Positions 7,552-14,505 of a stretch of DNA of 44,035 nucleotides are shown here, piece after piece. The notes beneath the pieces were generated by a model that had not been told where the DNA came from, did not search any database, and saw only the letters and a program-made list of their open reading frames with translations. Source of the stretch: an uncultured Candidatus Berkelbacteria bacterium. GTDB lineage: Bacteria; Patescibacteriota; UBA1384; CAILIB01. The stretch spans positions 1-44,035 of the forward strand of contig CAILIB010000018.1 of NCBI GenBank assembly GCA_903834195.1, read 5' to 3'. Each line of letters opens with the position of its first letter. The first letter of the stretch is position 1. A program made the position numbers and the translations under genes.

Positions 7552-8599
7552 AATGCAACACATCACATGTCTTACTCGATGAATCCCAATTTGTGACACG
7601 ACCATTTTTTGGAATAGTAATAACATCTTCTTCAAATACTCCTTCTGCATGACCCATCTCCCCAAGCAAGAGTTGCGGAATCGTAACTGTGGTAACTCGA
7701 ACGTTTGCTTCCAGAAAAACTATGTTCCCTGTTTCTTTTGAAACAATGTAGTCGATTCCCCAAAAGCCTTGGTACGTTGTAAGCAGGCCTGTAAGCAATG
7801 CTGACACACATGCTTCAAGCCCCTGCCTAACTTGAATTGGCAAACTCTCAGGTGCGTGCAATGTACCACCAATACACGATGTTTTAGCATGTGTGGCGAA
7901 TATCTGTTCACTCCATCCAAAAACCACTGTATCGTCACCGCGGGTGTAGAGCGAAACACTACATGACACTCCTTGAACTTCTTCCTCCCAGTACCAATGA
8001 TCTGGATCTTTCTCGATCATCTCCCTGAAATTTTGCCCATCGTAGTTTTTCTCGTGTCCAACAGTACAGACTTCTAACCCACCACAGCCAAACTCATGTT
8101 TCAGGTAATACCCTGGTTGCACGTGATCAAGTATTGAATCCTTACCCCAGACAGATGTGAGTTCAGCTGGCACGCATTGCTTCTGCAAAACCTTATTATT
8201 GAATCGACAAAAGTCAGTGTACGAATAGGTACTTTTCTTGCCGTGCATTTCTGCTAGACGATCAATCGCCGGATGAGGAACTGCTGTCCAAATTTGATCT
8301 ATCTCGTCCCAATTCAACGTGTCCGGCAATCGCTCGGCAATTGAAACAAACCCGTGTGGGTGTGCAGATATACACGAGTGAACACCTTCACGTTGCAACG
8401 ATGGTAGATACCCATCATTCACTACTACAGTGCCGGCAGATACTACAGGTAGGAGCATGTTCTCGTAATACACCAACCAGGTACTATGTTCACCAACTGA
8501 ACTACTCGCAGCACGAAAGTCAGAAATATAGAGAGTTTTTGCAGAGCGAAACTCTGCAATGTGGCGAGGAGTAAGTCTAAAGAGTTCTAATGTGTGCAT
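7550..8599 (-). CDS. ATP-grasp domain protein, unknown substrate
   Basis: The protein has 349 residues. The C-terminal two thirds show an ATP-grasp layout. YYLKHEFGCGGLEVCTV gives the ATP-binding Lys and Gly-rich loop (about 175-190). WYWEEEVQGVSCSVSLY matches the 'EEF..G.E.SVS' strand (about 208-224). GFWGIDYIV...GNIVFLEANVRVTT supplies the metal-binding Glu and Asn (about 277-305). Such enzymes join a carboxylate, activated as an acyl-phosphate, to an amine or thiol. The N-terminal third is not recognised. The start is leaderless, with TATACT six bases upstream. It diverges from the nitrilase-fold gene with about 73 bases between the starts. Confidence 0.85.
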   Translation of the reverse strand: MHTLELFRLTPRHIAEFRSAKTLYISDFRAASSSVGEHSTWLVYYENMLLPVVSAGTVVVNDGYLPSLQREGVHSCISAHPHGFVSIAERLPDTLNWDEIDQIWTAVPHPAIDRLAEMHGKKSTYSYTDFCRFNNKVLQKQCVPAELTSVWGKDSILDHVQPGYYLKHEFGCGGLEVCTVGHEKNYDGQNFREMIEKDPDHWYWEEEVQGVSCSVSLYTRGDDTVVFGWSEQIFATHAKTSCIGGTLHAPESLPIQVRQGLEACVSALLTGLLTTYQGFWGIDYIVSKETGNIVFLEANVRVTTVTIPQLLLGEMGHAEGVFEEDVITIPKNGRVTNWDSSSKTCDVLH

Positions 8600-8611
8600 G
8601 TATTTAGTATA
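8597..8611 (-). promoter_or_regulatory. Leaderless promoter-start module of the ATP-grasp gene
   Basis: Read on the minus strand this is TATACTAAATACATG, identical over 15 bases to the module at the start of alr. The -10 hexamer is 8606-8611 and the ATG 8597-8599, leaving no room for a 5' leader. Confidence 0.55.
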
Positions 8612-8672
8612 CAGGACCGTGTAAATCTGTTATATTCCACCTGCCAAATCTTTGGCTGAGGAGGCTTCGGCC

Positions 8673-9581
8673 ATGGACAATAAAACTTTTTGCTTGCAAC
8701 TTGGGATCCCCACAGTCCCCATTACCAGCTATGCCGCTGCCGCTAAATATTTCAACAAAGTAATCAATGAGCGTGTAGTTCCAAATGCTTCGAAAAATGG
8801 AGAAACGTATGTCGTCGGACCTGAGTTCTTAGATCTCCTGTACGGGATGATTGCGACAAATGAGCACGGAGTCCCTTTCCCGACCCCTGATACGATTCGA
8901 AGTATTGCCGAAACATCTTGGGAACAATTCTCGCGGCACATGTCGACATGCGCAAGCAAGAATCGTGTTTGGCTTTCAGGAACCTGTCTAATGCCAACTG
9001 ATACCGGCGTCAAAAACATGAGCGTCGTATTCGATAGCACTGGCAGGCTTGTACACAAATGCCCAAAGGTTTTCCTTACACCCAAGGAGATAGACATGGG
9101 CATCGTTCCAGGTAAGTTTTCCGAGATAACCATTTTGGAAACCACTGAATGGGGACGAATTGGATTCCCCACCTGTTTCGACAATTTCTCGAAGGAGGTT
9201 ATGGATGTGTATGCATCCTTAGACCCCCAACGACTTCATGTTGGCTCATTCGGAACGAGCAAATGGGACGATTACGAGTCGGAGGAATTCGGCGGTGACA
9301 ATCCACGCTGGCAGCCAGACGCCTGGCTAGATGTCACGATTCGATCGTTCCGTAAACTTCCAACTGTGAAGGTAATCTTCAACTCGTTCTGGAGCGGAAC
9401 TAGTCCCATTGGAACCTGCATCCCGCAATCAGCGATCACGAAATCGCACACAAGAAACAAAAAAATGGTGCAATGCCCATACGTTGGCATGAACGATATG
9501 GATATGCCTCACTTGTTTGAGTGGTGTGCGAGCATGCGAGAGGGAACCCAGGTTGGCTATTACTGGAATCACCAAGACTAG
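8673..9581 (+). CDS. Carbon-nitrogen hydrolase (nitrilase-fold) protein
   Basis: The ATG at 8673 is preferred over an in-frame TTG at 8652 because GAGGAGG (8658-8664) lies at the right distance before it. This gives 302 residues, normal for the family. The Glu-Lys-Cys triad is visible in order: Glu in VVGPEFLDL, Lys in HKCPKVFLTPKE, and the nucleophile Cys in GRIGFPTCFDN. Members hydrolyse nitriles, amides or carbamoyl groups, or transfer acyl groups; the substrate is unknown. A TATATT -10 element lies at 8631-8636. The divergent ATP-grasp gene suggests paired making and breaking of an amide bond, which is inference. Confidence 0.83.
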   Translation: MDNKTFCLQLGIPTVPITSYAAAAKYFNKVINERVVPNASKNGETYVVGPEFLDLLYGMIATNEHGVPFPTPDTIRSIAETSWEQFSRHMSTCASKNRVWLSGTCLMPTDTGVKNMSVVFDSTGRLVHKCPKVFLTPKEIDMGIVPGKFSEITILETTEWGRIGFPTCFDNFSKEVMDVYASLDPQRLHVGSFGTSKWDDYESEEFGGDNPRWQPDAWLDVTIRSFRKLPTVKVIFNSFWSGTSPIGTCIPQSAITKSHTRNKKMVQCPYVGMNDMDMPHLFEWCASMREGTQVGYYWNHQD

Positions 9582-9590
9582 ACCACCATT

Positions 9591-9628
9591 GCCCTGCGAC
9601 GGATTTCCGTTCGCGGGGCTATTTTTTT
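9591..9628 (+). terminator. Rho-independent terminator after the nitrilase-fold gene
   Basis: GCCCTGCGA (9591-9599) pairs with TTCGCGGGGC (9610-9619), with one G-T pair, and a run of seven T follows at 9622-9628. The 3' arm and T run overlap the stop and end of the convergent inositol-monophosphatase gene. Confidence 0.8.
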
Positions 9629-10428
9629 GCCAAAACTTTCTGCACAACCGCCAATACCTGCTCATAAATTGCAGGCGCACCCATAGAGTAACTAAACATC
9701 TCGTCTAAACGGTCAAACGCATTCGAGTAATCAATCGTACTTCCATCAAAATGCGTATATACTCCACCAGCTTCTTCAATAATAATCTGCGGTGCCACAA
9801 CATCCCAAATTTTACCCCGACTAGCCATAAAACTCCCATACCGACCTTTTGCCACCATGGCAATATCGTAACACGACGCACTGGAGCGCACGTTGAGCAC
9901 TTTTGGAATAAGTTCAGCTACGATCTCCCCATGTTGACGATAGCCTTCTGGCGTTTTTGAATGCAACCCAAACGCCACAAGCGATTTACGCAACACTGTT
10001 TGACTTGTCACGTGTATTGGCACACCGTTACAGATGGTTCCCTGCCCTTTTGCAGCAATGTACGTTTCTCCAAATGACGGCAGTGCAATTCCTCCTGCAA
10101 TAGGAATGTCATTTTCGAGAAGTCCTAGCATAATTCCGTACATCGGTACCGCAGCAGCGAAGTTTGCAGTGCCATCTATCGGATCAAGCACCCAGGTATA
10201 GGCTGACTTCTTATTTACACCGCCGGTTTCTTCGTTGATCGTATTATGATCAGGAAATTGCTGATTGATCGCATTTAACATGTACGTACCAACGGCCAAA
10301 TCAGTTTCGGTAAGGACCTGCGTTTCTGAACCTTCTTTTGTAGTGGATTCTACACCATTACCAAAATGTTCAAGTGCGATTTGTGAAGATTCTCGCAAAA
10401 CTTGAGCAATAAAAGGACGATAATCCAT
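9619..10428 (-). CDS. Inositol monophosphatase family protein
   Basis: The protein has 269 residues. The metal and phosphate site motifs are complete: NEETGG (Glu), WVLDPIDGTANF (Asp-Pro-Ile-Asp-Gly-Thr) and the C-terminal WDVVAPQIIIEEAGG (Trp-Asp). The family is Mg-dependent and lithium-sensitive and hydrolyses inositol-1-phosphate, sugar phosphates or 3'-phosphoadenosine 5'-phosphate, so the exact substrate is open. TAATAC lies a few bases before the ATG, which suggests a nearly leaderless start. It converges with the nitrilase-fold gene. Confidence 0.93.
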   Translation of the reverse strand: MDYRPFIAQVLRESSQIALEHFGNGVESTTKEGSETQVLTETDLAVGTYMLNAINQQFPDHNTINEETGGVNKKSAYTWVLDPIDGTANFAAAVPMYGIMLGLLENDIPIAGGIALPSFGETYIAAKGQGTICNGVPIHVTSQTVLRKSLVAFGLHSKTPEGYRQHGEIVAELIPKVLNVRSSASCYDIAMVAKGRYGSFMASRGKIWDVVAPQIIIEEAGGVYTHFDGSTIDYSNAFDRLDEMFSYSMGAPAIYEQVLAVVQKVLAKK

Positions 10429-10495
10429 TGGAGGTATTAGTGTTTTTCTCTTGTCACTTAACTGTATACCGCTGAGGGTAGTGAAACAAGAGAAC

Positions 10496-10768
10496 TTACG
10501 CTACCTTACGATACACTTCTTTGCGGTGACCAATTTTTACTACTTGTACAATGAGTTGCTGACCCTGTATTTCATATATTATTCGATAGTCAGCGTGCCG
10601 AATTCGGAATAATTTTAGTGAGCCATGTAGCTTTGTTACACCCATCGGATATGGGTTAGCGGCAAGAGCTGCGATTTTCTTCACAATTGCCCACCGATAA
10701 ATGAGTGGCACCGCTGCCAATTCTTTCTTTGCTGTTTCAGTTATGTACACCGTATACGCGTGTGACAT
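10496..10768 (-). CDS. RelE/ParE-family toxin
   Basis: The protein has 90 residues, typical for the RelE superfamily. Hallmarks are an N-terminal helix pair (ETAKKELAAVP, RWAIVKKIAAL), the strand KLHGSLKLFRIRHADYRIIYEI with basic residues, and the C-terminal VVKIGHRKEVYRK with His-Arg and Tyr. RelE members of this form cleave mRNA on the ribosome. It starts 2 bases after the antitoxin stop. Confidence 0.92.
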   Translation of the reverse strand: MSHAYTVYITETAKKELAAVPLIYRWAIVKKIAALAANPYPMGVTKLHGSLKLFRIRHADYRIIYEIQGQQLIVQVVKIGHRKEVYRKVA

Positions 10769-10770
10769 AA

Positions 10771-10989
10771 TTACAGCAGACCTTCAGCTTTAAACTCCGC
10801 CACCACATCATCGAAAAGATGGAGTGGTTCTTTTTTGCGATGTATTGAGTCCTCAATATCTTCTAGATCCTCGAGGTACTGATACTTGAGTGCATCTTCA
10901 ACTAACTGGGAAAAACTTGTACCAGTTTCAGCCGCCCGCAGTTTAAGGGCACGAAATAACTTGTCGTTAAGTGTGATTGTGGTTCGCAT
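10771..10989 (-). CDS. Ribbon-helix-helix antitoxin
   Basis: The protein has 72 residues. The N-terminal ribbon-helix-helix DNA-binding motif (MRTTITLNDKLFRALKLRA, then GTSFSQLVEDALKY) covers about residues 1-40. The acidic tail (DLEDIEDSIHRKK, LHLFDDVVAEFKAEG) should wrap the toxin. It precedes the RelE-like toxin gene, the common antitoxin-first order, and probably represses its own promoter. Confidence 0.9.
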   Translation of the reverse strand: MRTTITLNDKLFRALKLRAAETGTSFSQLVEDALKYQYLEDLEDIEDSIHRKKEPLHLFDDVVAEFKAEGLL

Positions 10990-11067
10990 ATTGAAAGATT
11001 ATGTACTAAAAAAGTAGCATCTTTGCATCAAAACATCAATATTCTATGTTGGCGAAAACCAAGAGTA

Positions 11068-11835
11068 CTACGATCTTGCCACAGGAACTGCTAATTTCCA
11101 CAACGCTTCAAACTGCTGCCGATACGAGTCAGCAATCTTCTTATTTTCGATACTTACAATTGAGATATTGTCAGGATCCATTACCTCTAGGGCAACTTTG
11201 TTAGCAAAAATAACCGTGGCTACTGGGCCAACATAGGCACCTGGCAACTCCCGCACTTCTAGTAACGGTTGGGCAGCAAACTGCTCCGAGAAATCCTGCC
11301 CTTCAAAGGCAATCATACGTAGCGAGATATTCCGCTTGGTAAATAGTTTGGTGTACTTCTCAAACAGCGGCCACACCCCTTCCAACTGATTAAATCCTCG
11401 TCCTTGCCCACCAAGAATAAGGTACTCGTCATTCTTTTTTAATACGGTCAATACATCTTCAAATAGGGCTTCAAATGAACCAACACCTTCGCCAACCCGA
11501 ACCACATGCGGCTGACGTTGGTGCATACCCTTCAAAATTGGCTGAATTGCCTCGGCAACTTTTACCTTTTCCTCAACCCGTTTAATTAAAATATCTGGAT
11601 CGGTGACAGCAAAATAGGCCCGCTTACGCTTTTCAAACTGGCGGATGAGTCCACTCTCTTCCATGCGTTTGAGGGCGCGATACGCCTGCTCACGGTGCAG
11701 CTTTACGTTTTCCAATAATATTCCCACTGACGCTTCCCCGTTGCGCAGAATCTCCACGTACAGTGCTGCTTCGTGATTGGAAAGGCCAATTTCTTCCAAC
11801 TGTTGTATCACCGAGTTGTTGCTGTTTTCTTGCAT
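11068..11835 (-). CDS. TrmB-family transcriptional regulator of the RiPP locus
   Basis: The protein has 255 residues. The N-terminal winged helix-turn-helix (about 8-80: IGLSNHEAALYVEILRNGEASVGILLENVKLHREQAYRALKRMEESGLI) is the TrmB/sugar-regulator type. It is followed by a coiled link (RVEEKVKVAEAIQPILKG) and a ligand-binding-like domain. It is transcribed divergently from the peptide-ycaO genes. A perfect 14-bp palindrome sits in the spacer of its own promoter, and a second similar site overlaps the -35 of the facing promoter, so it probably controls both. AAGGAG lies 4 bases before its ATG. The inducing ligand is unknown. Confidence 0.9.
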   Translation of the reverse strand: MQENSNNSVIQQLEEIGLSNHEAALYVEILRNGEASVGILLENVKLHREQAYRALKRMEESGLIRQFEKRKRAYFAVTDPDILIKRVEEKVKVAEAIQPILKGMHQRQPHVVRVGEGVGSFEALFEDVLTVLKKNDEYLILGGQGRGFNQLEGVWPLFEKYTKLFTKRNISLRMIAFEGQDFSEQFAAQPLLEVRELPGAYVGPVATVIFANKVALEVMDPDNISIVSIENKKIADSYRQQFEALWKLAVPVARS

Positions 11836-11855
11836 GCTACTCCTTATTTTTTTCT

Positions 11856-11884
11856 ATTCTATAACACATGTGTTACAAAGTCAA
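11856..11884 (-). promoter_or_regulatory. Promoter of the trmB-type gene
   Basis: On the minus strand TTGACT (11879-11884) and TAGAAT (11856-11861) are separated by exactly 17 bases, a good sigma-70 promoter. The spacer holds the palindrome TAACACATGTGTTA. Bound regulator would block the polymerase, which suggests autorepression. Confidence 0.75.
11862..11875. promoter_or_regulatory. Operator-like palindrome TAACACATGTGTTA (site 1)
   Basis: A perfect 14-bp palindrome lies between the -35 and -10 of the regulator's own promoter. A closely related sequence, TAACAATGTGTTG, stands about 30 bases away at 11893-11905. Paired symmetric sites in a divergent gap next to a winged-helix gene are what a dimeric regulator would bind. 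Confidence 0.7.
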
Positions 11885-11892
11885 TATTTGTT

Positions 11893-11905
11893 GTAACAAT
11901 GTGTT
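11893..11905. promoter_or_regulatory. Operator-like site TAACAATGTGTTG (site 2)
   Basis: It matches site 1 except for one missing base in the centre and the last base. It overlaps the first bases of the -35 hexamer of the precursor-ycaO promoter, so regulator binding there should repress the peptide operon. Confidence 0.6.
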
Positions 11906-11932
11906 GACATATATGTATTTAACAGGTATAGT
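11904..11932 (+). promoter_or_regulatory. Strong sigma-70 promoter of the peptide-ycaO operon
   Basis: TTGACA (11904-11909) is a perfect -35, the spacer is 17 bases, and TATAGT (11927-11932) is a one-mismatch -10. Transcription should start near 11939, about 20 bases before the peptide gene. It is the best promoter I see in the window. Confidence 0.8.
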
Positions 11933-11959
11933 TGCGGTAATTAATTAGTAAATAAGGAC

Positions 11960-12034
11960 ATGAACTTGAACTCCGCAATTAAACCACAGCTTCCCTACGC
12001 CGGTAACAGCGCCATAAAGCCTCAGCTACCGTAA
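11960..12034 (+). CDS. Candidate RiPP precursor peptide with duplicated NSAIKPQLP
   Basis: The gene has 24 codons and a TAA stop. Residues 4-12 and 16-24 are both NSAIKPQLP, joined by Tyr-Ala-Gly, so the peptide is two 12-residue units. The DNA copies differ at 8 of 27 bases, all synonymous, and one Ser uses TCC against AGC, a two-base switch. That indicates selection on the amino-acid sequence rather than a recent duplication. AAGGA (11954-11958) is too close to the ATG at 11960 but ideally placed, 7 bases, for an in-frame TTG at 11966. The true product may therefore be 22 residues starting Met-Asn-Ser. Each unit has one Ser, the likely target of the YcaO enzyme, and there is no Cys or Thr. 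There is no obvious separate leader. Confidence 0.8.
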   Translation: MNLNSAIKPQLPYAGNSAIKPQLP

Positions 12035-12039
12035 CATTG

Positions 12040-12067
12040 AAAGAGACCTGCCTGAGCAGGTCTCTTT
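12040..12067 (+). terminator. Perfect 12-bp hairpin between peptide gene and ycaO
   Basis: AAAGAGACCTGC pairs perfectly with GCAGGTCTCTTT around the tetraloop CTGA. Only TTT follows before GTGTACC, so it is a weak terminator at best. It more likely acts as a partial terminator or mRNA stabiliser that keeps the peptide message far more abundant than the enzyme message. It begins 5 bases after the peptide stop. Confidence 0.7.
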
Positions 12068-12078
12068 GTGTACCAAAA

Positions 12079-13593
12079 ATGAAAAAATATATACTGAATA
12101 GTGACTGGGATATAATTCCTCGAAACGAAGGCGTTGAACTCGTACACCTTGTACAACCAGAACTCTCCTTCACATTGGCCTATTTTCCAAACCAAGTCCA
12201 ATTCTTCACCAAGATACTCCACGGTGCAACACGAAAAGAACTCAGCACACTCAATAATACGAAAATAGTATCCACACTTCGTGCACGTGGGGTAGTTTCC
12301 TATACTCAAATCACAAACAGCCCCCTCAAAACGCGTGACTACCTCAAACTTCTCCAGCACCACTGTGTAGGTGCAGGAAAAATACTAACAGAATGTCACC
12401 TACTTCCAGCTGGGCACAATCCACTGGCAAAACTTCTCAATGTGAGCTATTCAAGTGGCTTTGCACCCGCCTGCGTGCCGCACCAATCGTCGCTCAGTGG
12501 CGGCTGGGGTACTGACCCAGACCCAAAATTAGCCCAAATAAAGTCCATCGTTGAGGGAGTGGAGCGCTATGCCCTCGCCGACTATTCACTCACAAAGTTC
12601 AATAATACATCGCTGGACGATGTAAAAGATAAATTACTTACTACAGCTCAAATGTGCTCTTCTGAAGAAATTCTTAATTCAGCACAAAACCTCTATTGGC
12701 AAGAATTACACCAAATCTCCGGTGAAAAAACCATCTGCGCACCACTCGATTTTTTGCATCATCCAGTCAACTATACTGAGTTGCAACGACCTCCAGTTAC
12801 TGCACTCAATATTTCTGGTGTAGCCGGCCACCAAAGTATCAACGCCGCCATCACCAACGCCACATTGGAACTTTGCGAACATGAAGCACTCATGGTTGCA
12901 TGGTTCGGCAACCGAACAACACCCACAATTCGACATACGAGCCTACCACAACAATCTCAAGACATGATTCATGCTGCCGAAGCAATGGGGTGGAAAATTA
13001 TTCTCAAAGATATTTCTCTCGACCTTGTTCCTGTGGTGATGGCGGTTGGCCTAGGCCCAGTTGGAAAGCGCGCGTTAACTATCGGCTCCTGCGCAGCTTT
13101 TACATCTCGCTATGCAACTGGCAAAGCCTTATCCGAAGTATTCCGAGAAATACTACTCGACGAAAGTTCCCCTTCTGAAATCCCCGGTATCAATCGAGAA
13201 AACGTAAATGACATTGCCAGCCACAGTTACTTCTACGCCCATCACAAAAACCTAAAATATGCCCAACACCTCTGGGAAAATGGTGAAGAAATAGACGCAA
13301 CCGATATCCTTACCCACACTTCAACACCTATCGAAGAAAAAGATGAGTGCGAATACATCATTAAACACGTTCTCAAAAATAATTGCATCGAAACATATTT
13401 CGTAAACATTACACCAGAAGAAATTCGCACCCAAAATATTCAGCTGTATATAGTGCGAGTAATTGCTCCGGAAATGGCCCGCCTCACTGTCGGATACGGC
13501 AGACTTCCCGCCCAAACTGAGCGCTTTAAAATGCTGATCAAAACCTACGGCACACCAAAGGAACAAGACACTCTACTACACCCTTTCAGCTAA
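12079..13593 (+). CDS. YcaO cyclodehydratase with fused recognition-like domain
   Basis: The ATG at 12079 is chosen; an in-frame TTG at 12037 would start just before the hairpin. The protein has 504 residues. The YcaO ATP site is visible: SIVEGVER (about 156-163), SGVAGHQSINAAITNATLELCEHEA (about 246-270) and GKALSEVFREILLD (about 365). YcaO enzymes use ATP to activate peptide backbone amides and form azolines, amidines or thioamides. The C-terminus, LLHPFS, resembles the Pro-rich end of azoline-forming YcaOs. The first about 110 residues (PELSFTLAYFPNQVQFFTKILHGATRKEL) look like the winged-helix leader-recognition domain, here fused. No dehydrogenase, TfuA or separate ThiF-like partner is adjacent. 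Confidence 0.9.
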   Translation: MKKYILNSDWDIIPRNEGVELVHLVQPELSFTLAYFPNQVQFFTKILHGATRKELSTLNNTKIVSTLRARGVVSYTQITNSPLKTRDYLKLLQHHCVGAGKILTECHLLPAGHNPLAKLLNVSYSSGFAPACVPHQSSLSGGWGTDPDPKLAQIKSIVEGVERYALADYSLTKFNNTSLDDVKDKLLTTAQMCSSEEILNSAQNLYWQELHQISGEKTICAPLDFLHHPVNYTELQRPPVTALNISGVAGHQSINAAITNATLELCEHEALMVAWFGNRTTPTIRHTSLPQQSQDMIHAAEAMGWKIILKDISLDLVPVVMAVGLGPVGKRALTIGSCAAFTSRYATGKALSEVFREILLDESSPSEIPGINRENVNDIASHSYFYAHHKNLKYAQHLWENGEEIDATDILTHTSTPIEEKDECEYIIKHVLKNNCIETYFVNITPEEIRTQNIQLYIVRVIAPEMARLTVGYGRLPAQTERFKMLIKTYGTPKEQDTLLHPFS

Positions 13594-13631
13594 TCGGGTG
13601 TACAATATGCGCATACACACCGCTATCGCGC

Positions 13632-13979
13632 ATGCCGCATACATCCAAAAAGAAACCTGTAAAGACAAATTTCAGCAGCGCTCGCTACTGGGGTATTCGC
13701 ATACTGTGCGCAATCGCCATTTTCTGTGCTATCCAATTTGCCTGGAATACCACCTTTCACCCAACCAACGCCAACTCGTGTATCCAAAATTACCACGATA
13801 CTCACTCAGAATGGAGCTTGCCAGGCCATGAACTTGACGCCGAAGCAGCCTGCGGAACAGTTGATGACATCTTTTTATCAGTGCTCGATATCGCCGGTGT
13901 TATCGGCTCAGGACTCTTAGGCATCCTACTTCTCTCACCTGAGATTTACCGCTACATGAAGCAGCGGACGAACATCTAG
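13632..13979 (+). CDS. Two-helix membrane protein next to ycaO
   Basis: The protein has 115 residues. A basic N-terminus (SKKKPVK) precedes helix 1 (about 22-40). An external-looking loop of about 45 residues holds two cysteines (NSCIQN, AACGTV), and helix 2 (about 84-103, DIAGVIGSGLLGILLL) is followed by a basic tail. Both ends should be cytoplasmic. It lies 38 bases after ycaO on the same strand; TACAAT at 13600-13605 could give it an extra promoter. An immunity or export role is a guess from context. No family is recognised. Confidence 0.68.
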   Translation: MPHTSKKKPVKTNFSSARYWGIRILCAIAIFCAIQFAWNTTFHPTNANSCIQNYHDTHSEWSLPGHELDAEAACGTVDDIFLSVLDIAGVIGSGLLGILLLSPEIYRYMKQRTNI

Positions 13980-14036
13980 CTATTCACACCTGCGCTAACC
14001 GCGTACGATAATAGTATATATATGTAACTTAACGAT

Positions 14037-14453
14037 ATGGACTCAAGTATTCCTTTCTGGGGAGTGATTTTAGCAACACTATCCTCCTTTATAATTGGAT
14101 CAATCTGGTACAGCCCTGCAACTTTCCTCAAGCCATGGCAAAAAATGACTGGCACGTCTGATGCCGACATGAAGAAGAACTTCGGCTCTTCAATGGTATG
14201 GATTGGTGTTTCATCACTAGTTACAGCATACGTATTAGCTCACTTCATCCGATACACTGAACATGTAACCTATACAACAGGTGTTACAGCCGGCGTAGAA
14301 ACAGCACTCTGGATTTGGCTTGGTATTGGCCTTACAACCATTGTTACAGCTGGTGCTATGGAGTCACGTGACAAGATGGTGATGGCAATTACCGCCGGTA
14401 ACCGCCTCGTTACACTCCTTGTTATGGGTCTCATCATTGGCGCCTTTATGTAG
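14037..14453 (+). CDS. DUF1761-family membrane protein
   Basis: The protein has 138 residues with four predicted membrane helices (about 8-28, 53-73, 82-105 and 115-137). The N-terminal pattern, PFWGVILATLSSFIIGSIWYSP followed by LKPWQKMTG, and the central 'W..G.SSLVTAYVLAHF' are typical of DUF1761. The family's function is unknown. It is followed by a strong bidirectional terminator and appears to be a single-gene unit. Confidence 0.88.
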   Translation: MDSSIPFWGVILATLSSFIIGSIWYSPATFLKPWQKMTGTSDADMKKNFGSSMVWIGVSSLVTAYVLAHFIRYTEHVTYTTGVTAGVETALWIWLGIGLTTIVTAGAMESRDKMVMAITAGNRLVTLLVMGLIIGAFM

Positions 14454-14463
14454 GTTCAACCAA

Positions 14464-14495
14464 CTAAAAAACGCACCTCACGGTGCGTTTTTTAG
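14464..14495. terminator. Bidirectional terminator
   Basis: CTAAAAAACGCACC pairs perfectly over 14 bp with GGTGCGTTTTTTAG around a 4-base loop. The stem gives a T run in both directions. It ends the DUF1761 gene and the long minus-strand chemotaxis operon. Confidence 0.92.
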
Positions 14496-14505
14496 TTTAC
14501 TCGTT

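Noticed and set aside
10446-10492. Inverted repeat TCTCTTGT...ACAAGAGA as terminator of the toxin gene
   Set aside because: The loop is long, the stem is bulged, and no T run follows on the minus strand; it overlaps the likely promoter of the next gene.
12037-12078. Upstream TTG start for YcaO adding 14 residues
   Set aside because: It lies at the hairpin, has no ribosome site, and its residues (ETCLSRSLCVPK) are just the translated stem.
13598-13831. 77-residue open frame overlapping the two-helix protein
   Set aside because: Its sequence has no domain or composition of a real protein, and the alternative frame gives a clean two-helix membrane protein.
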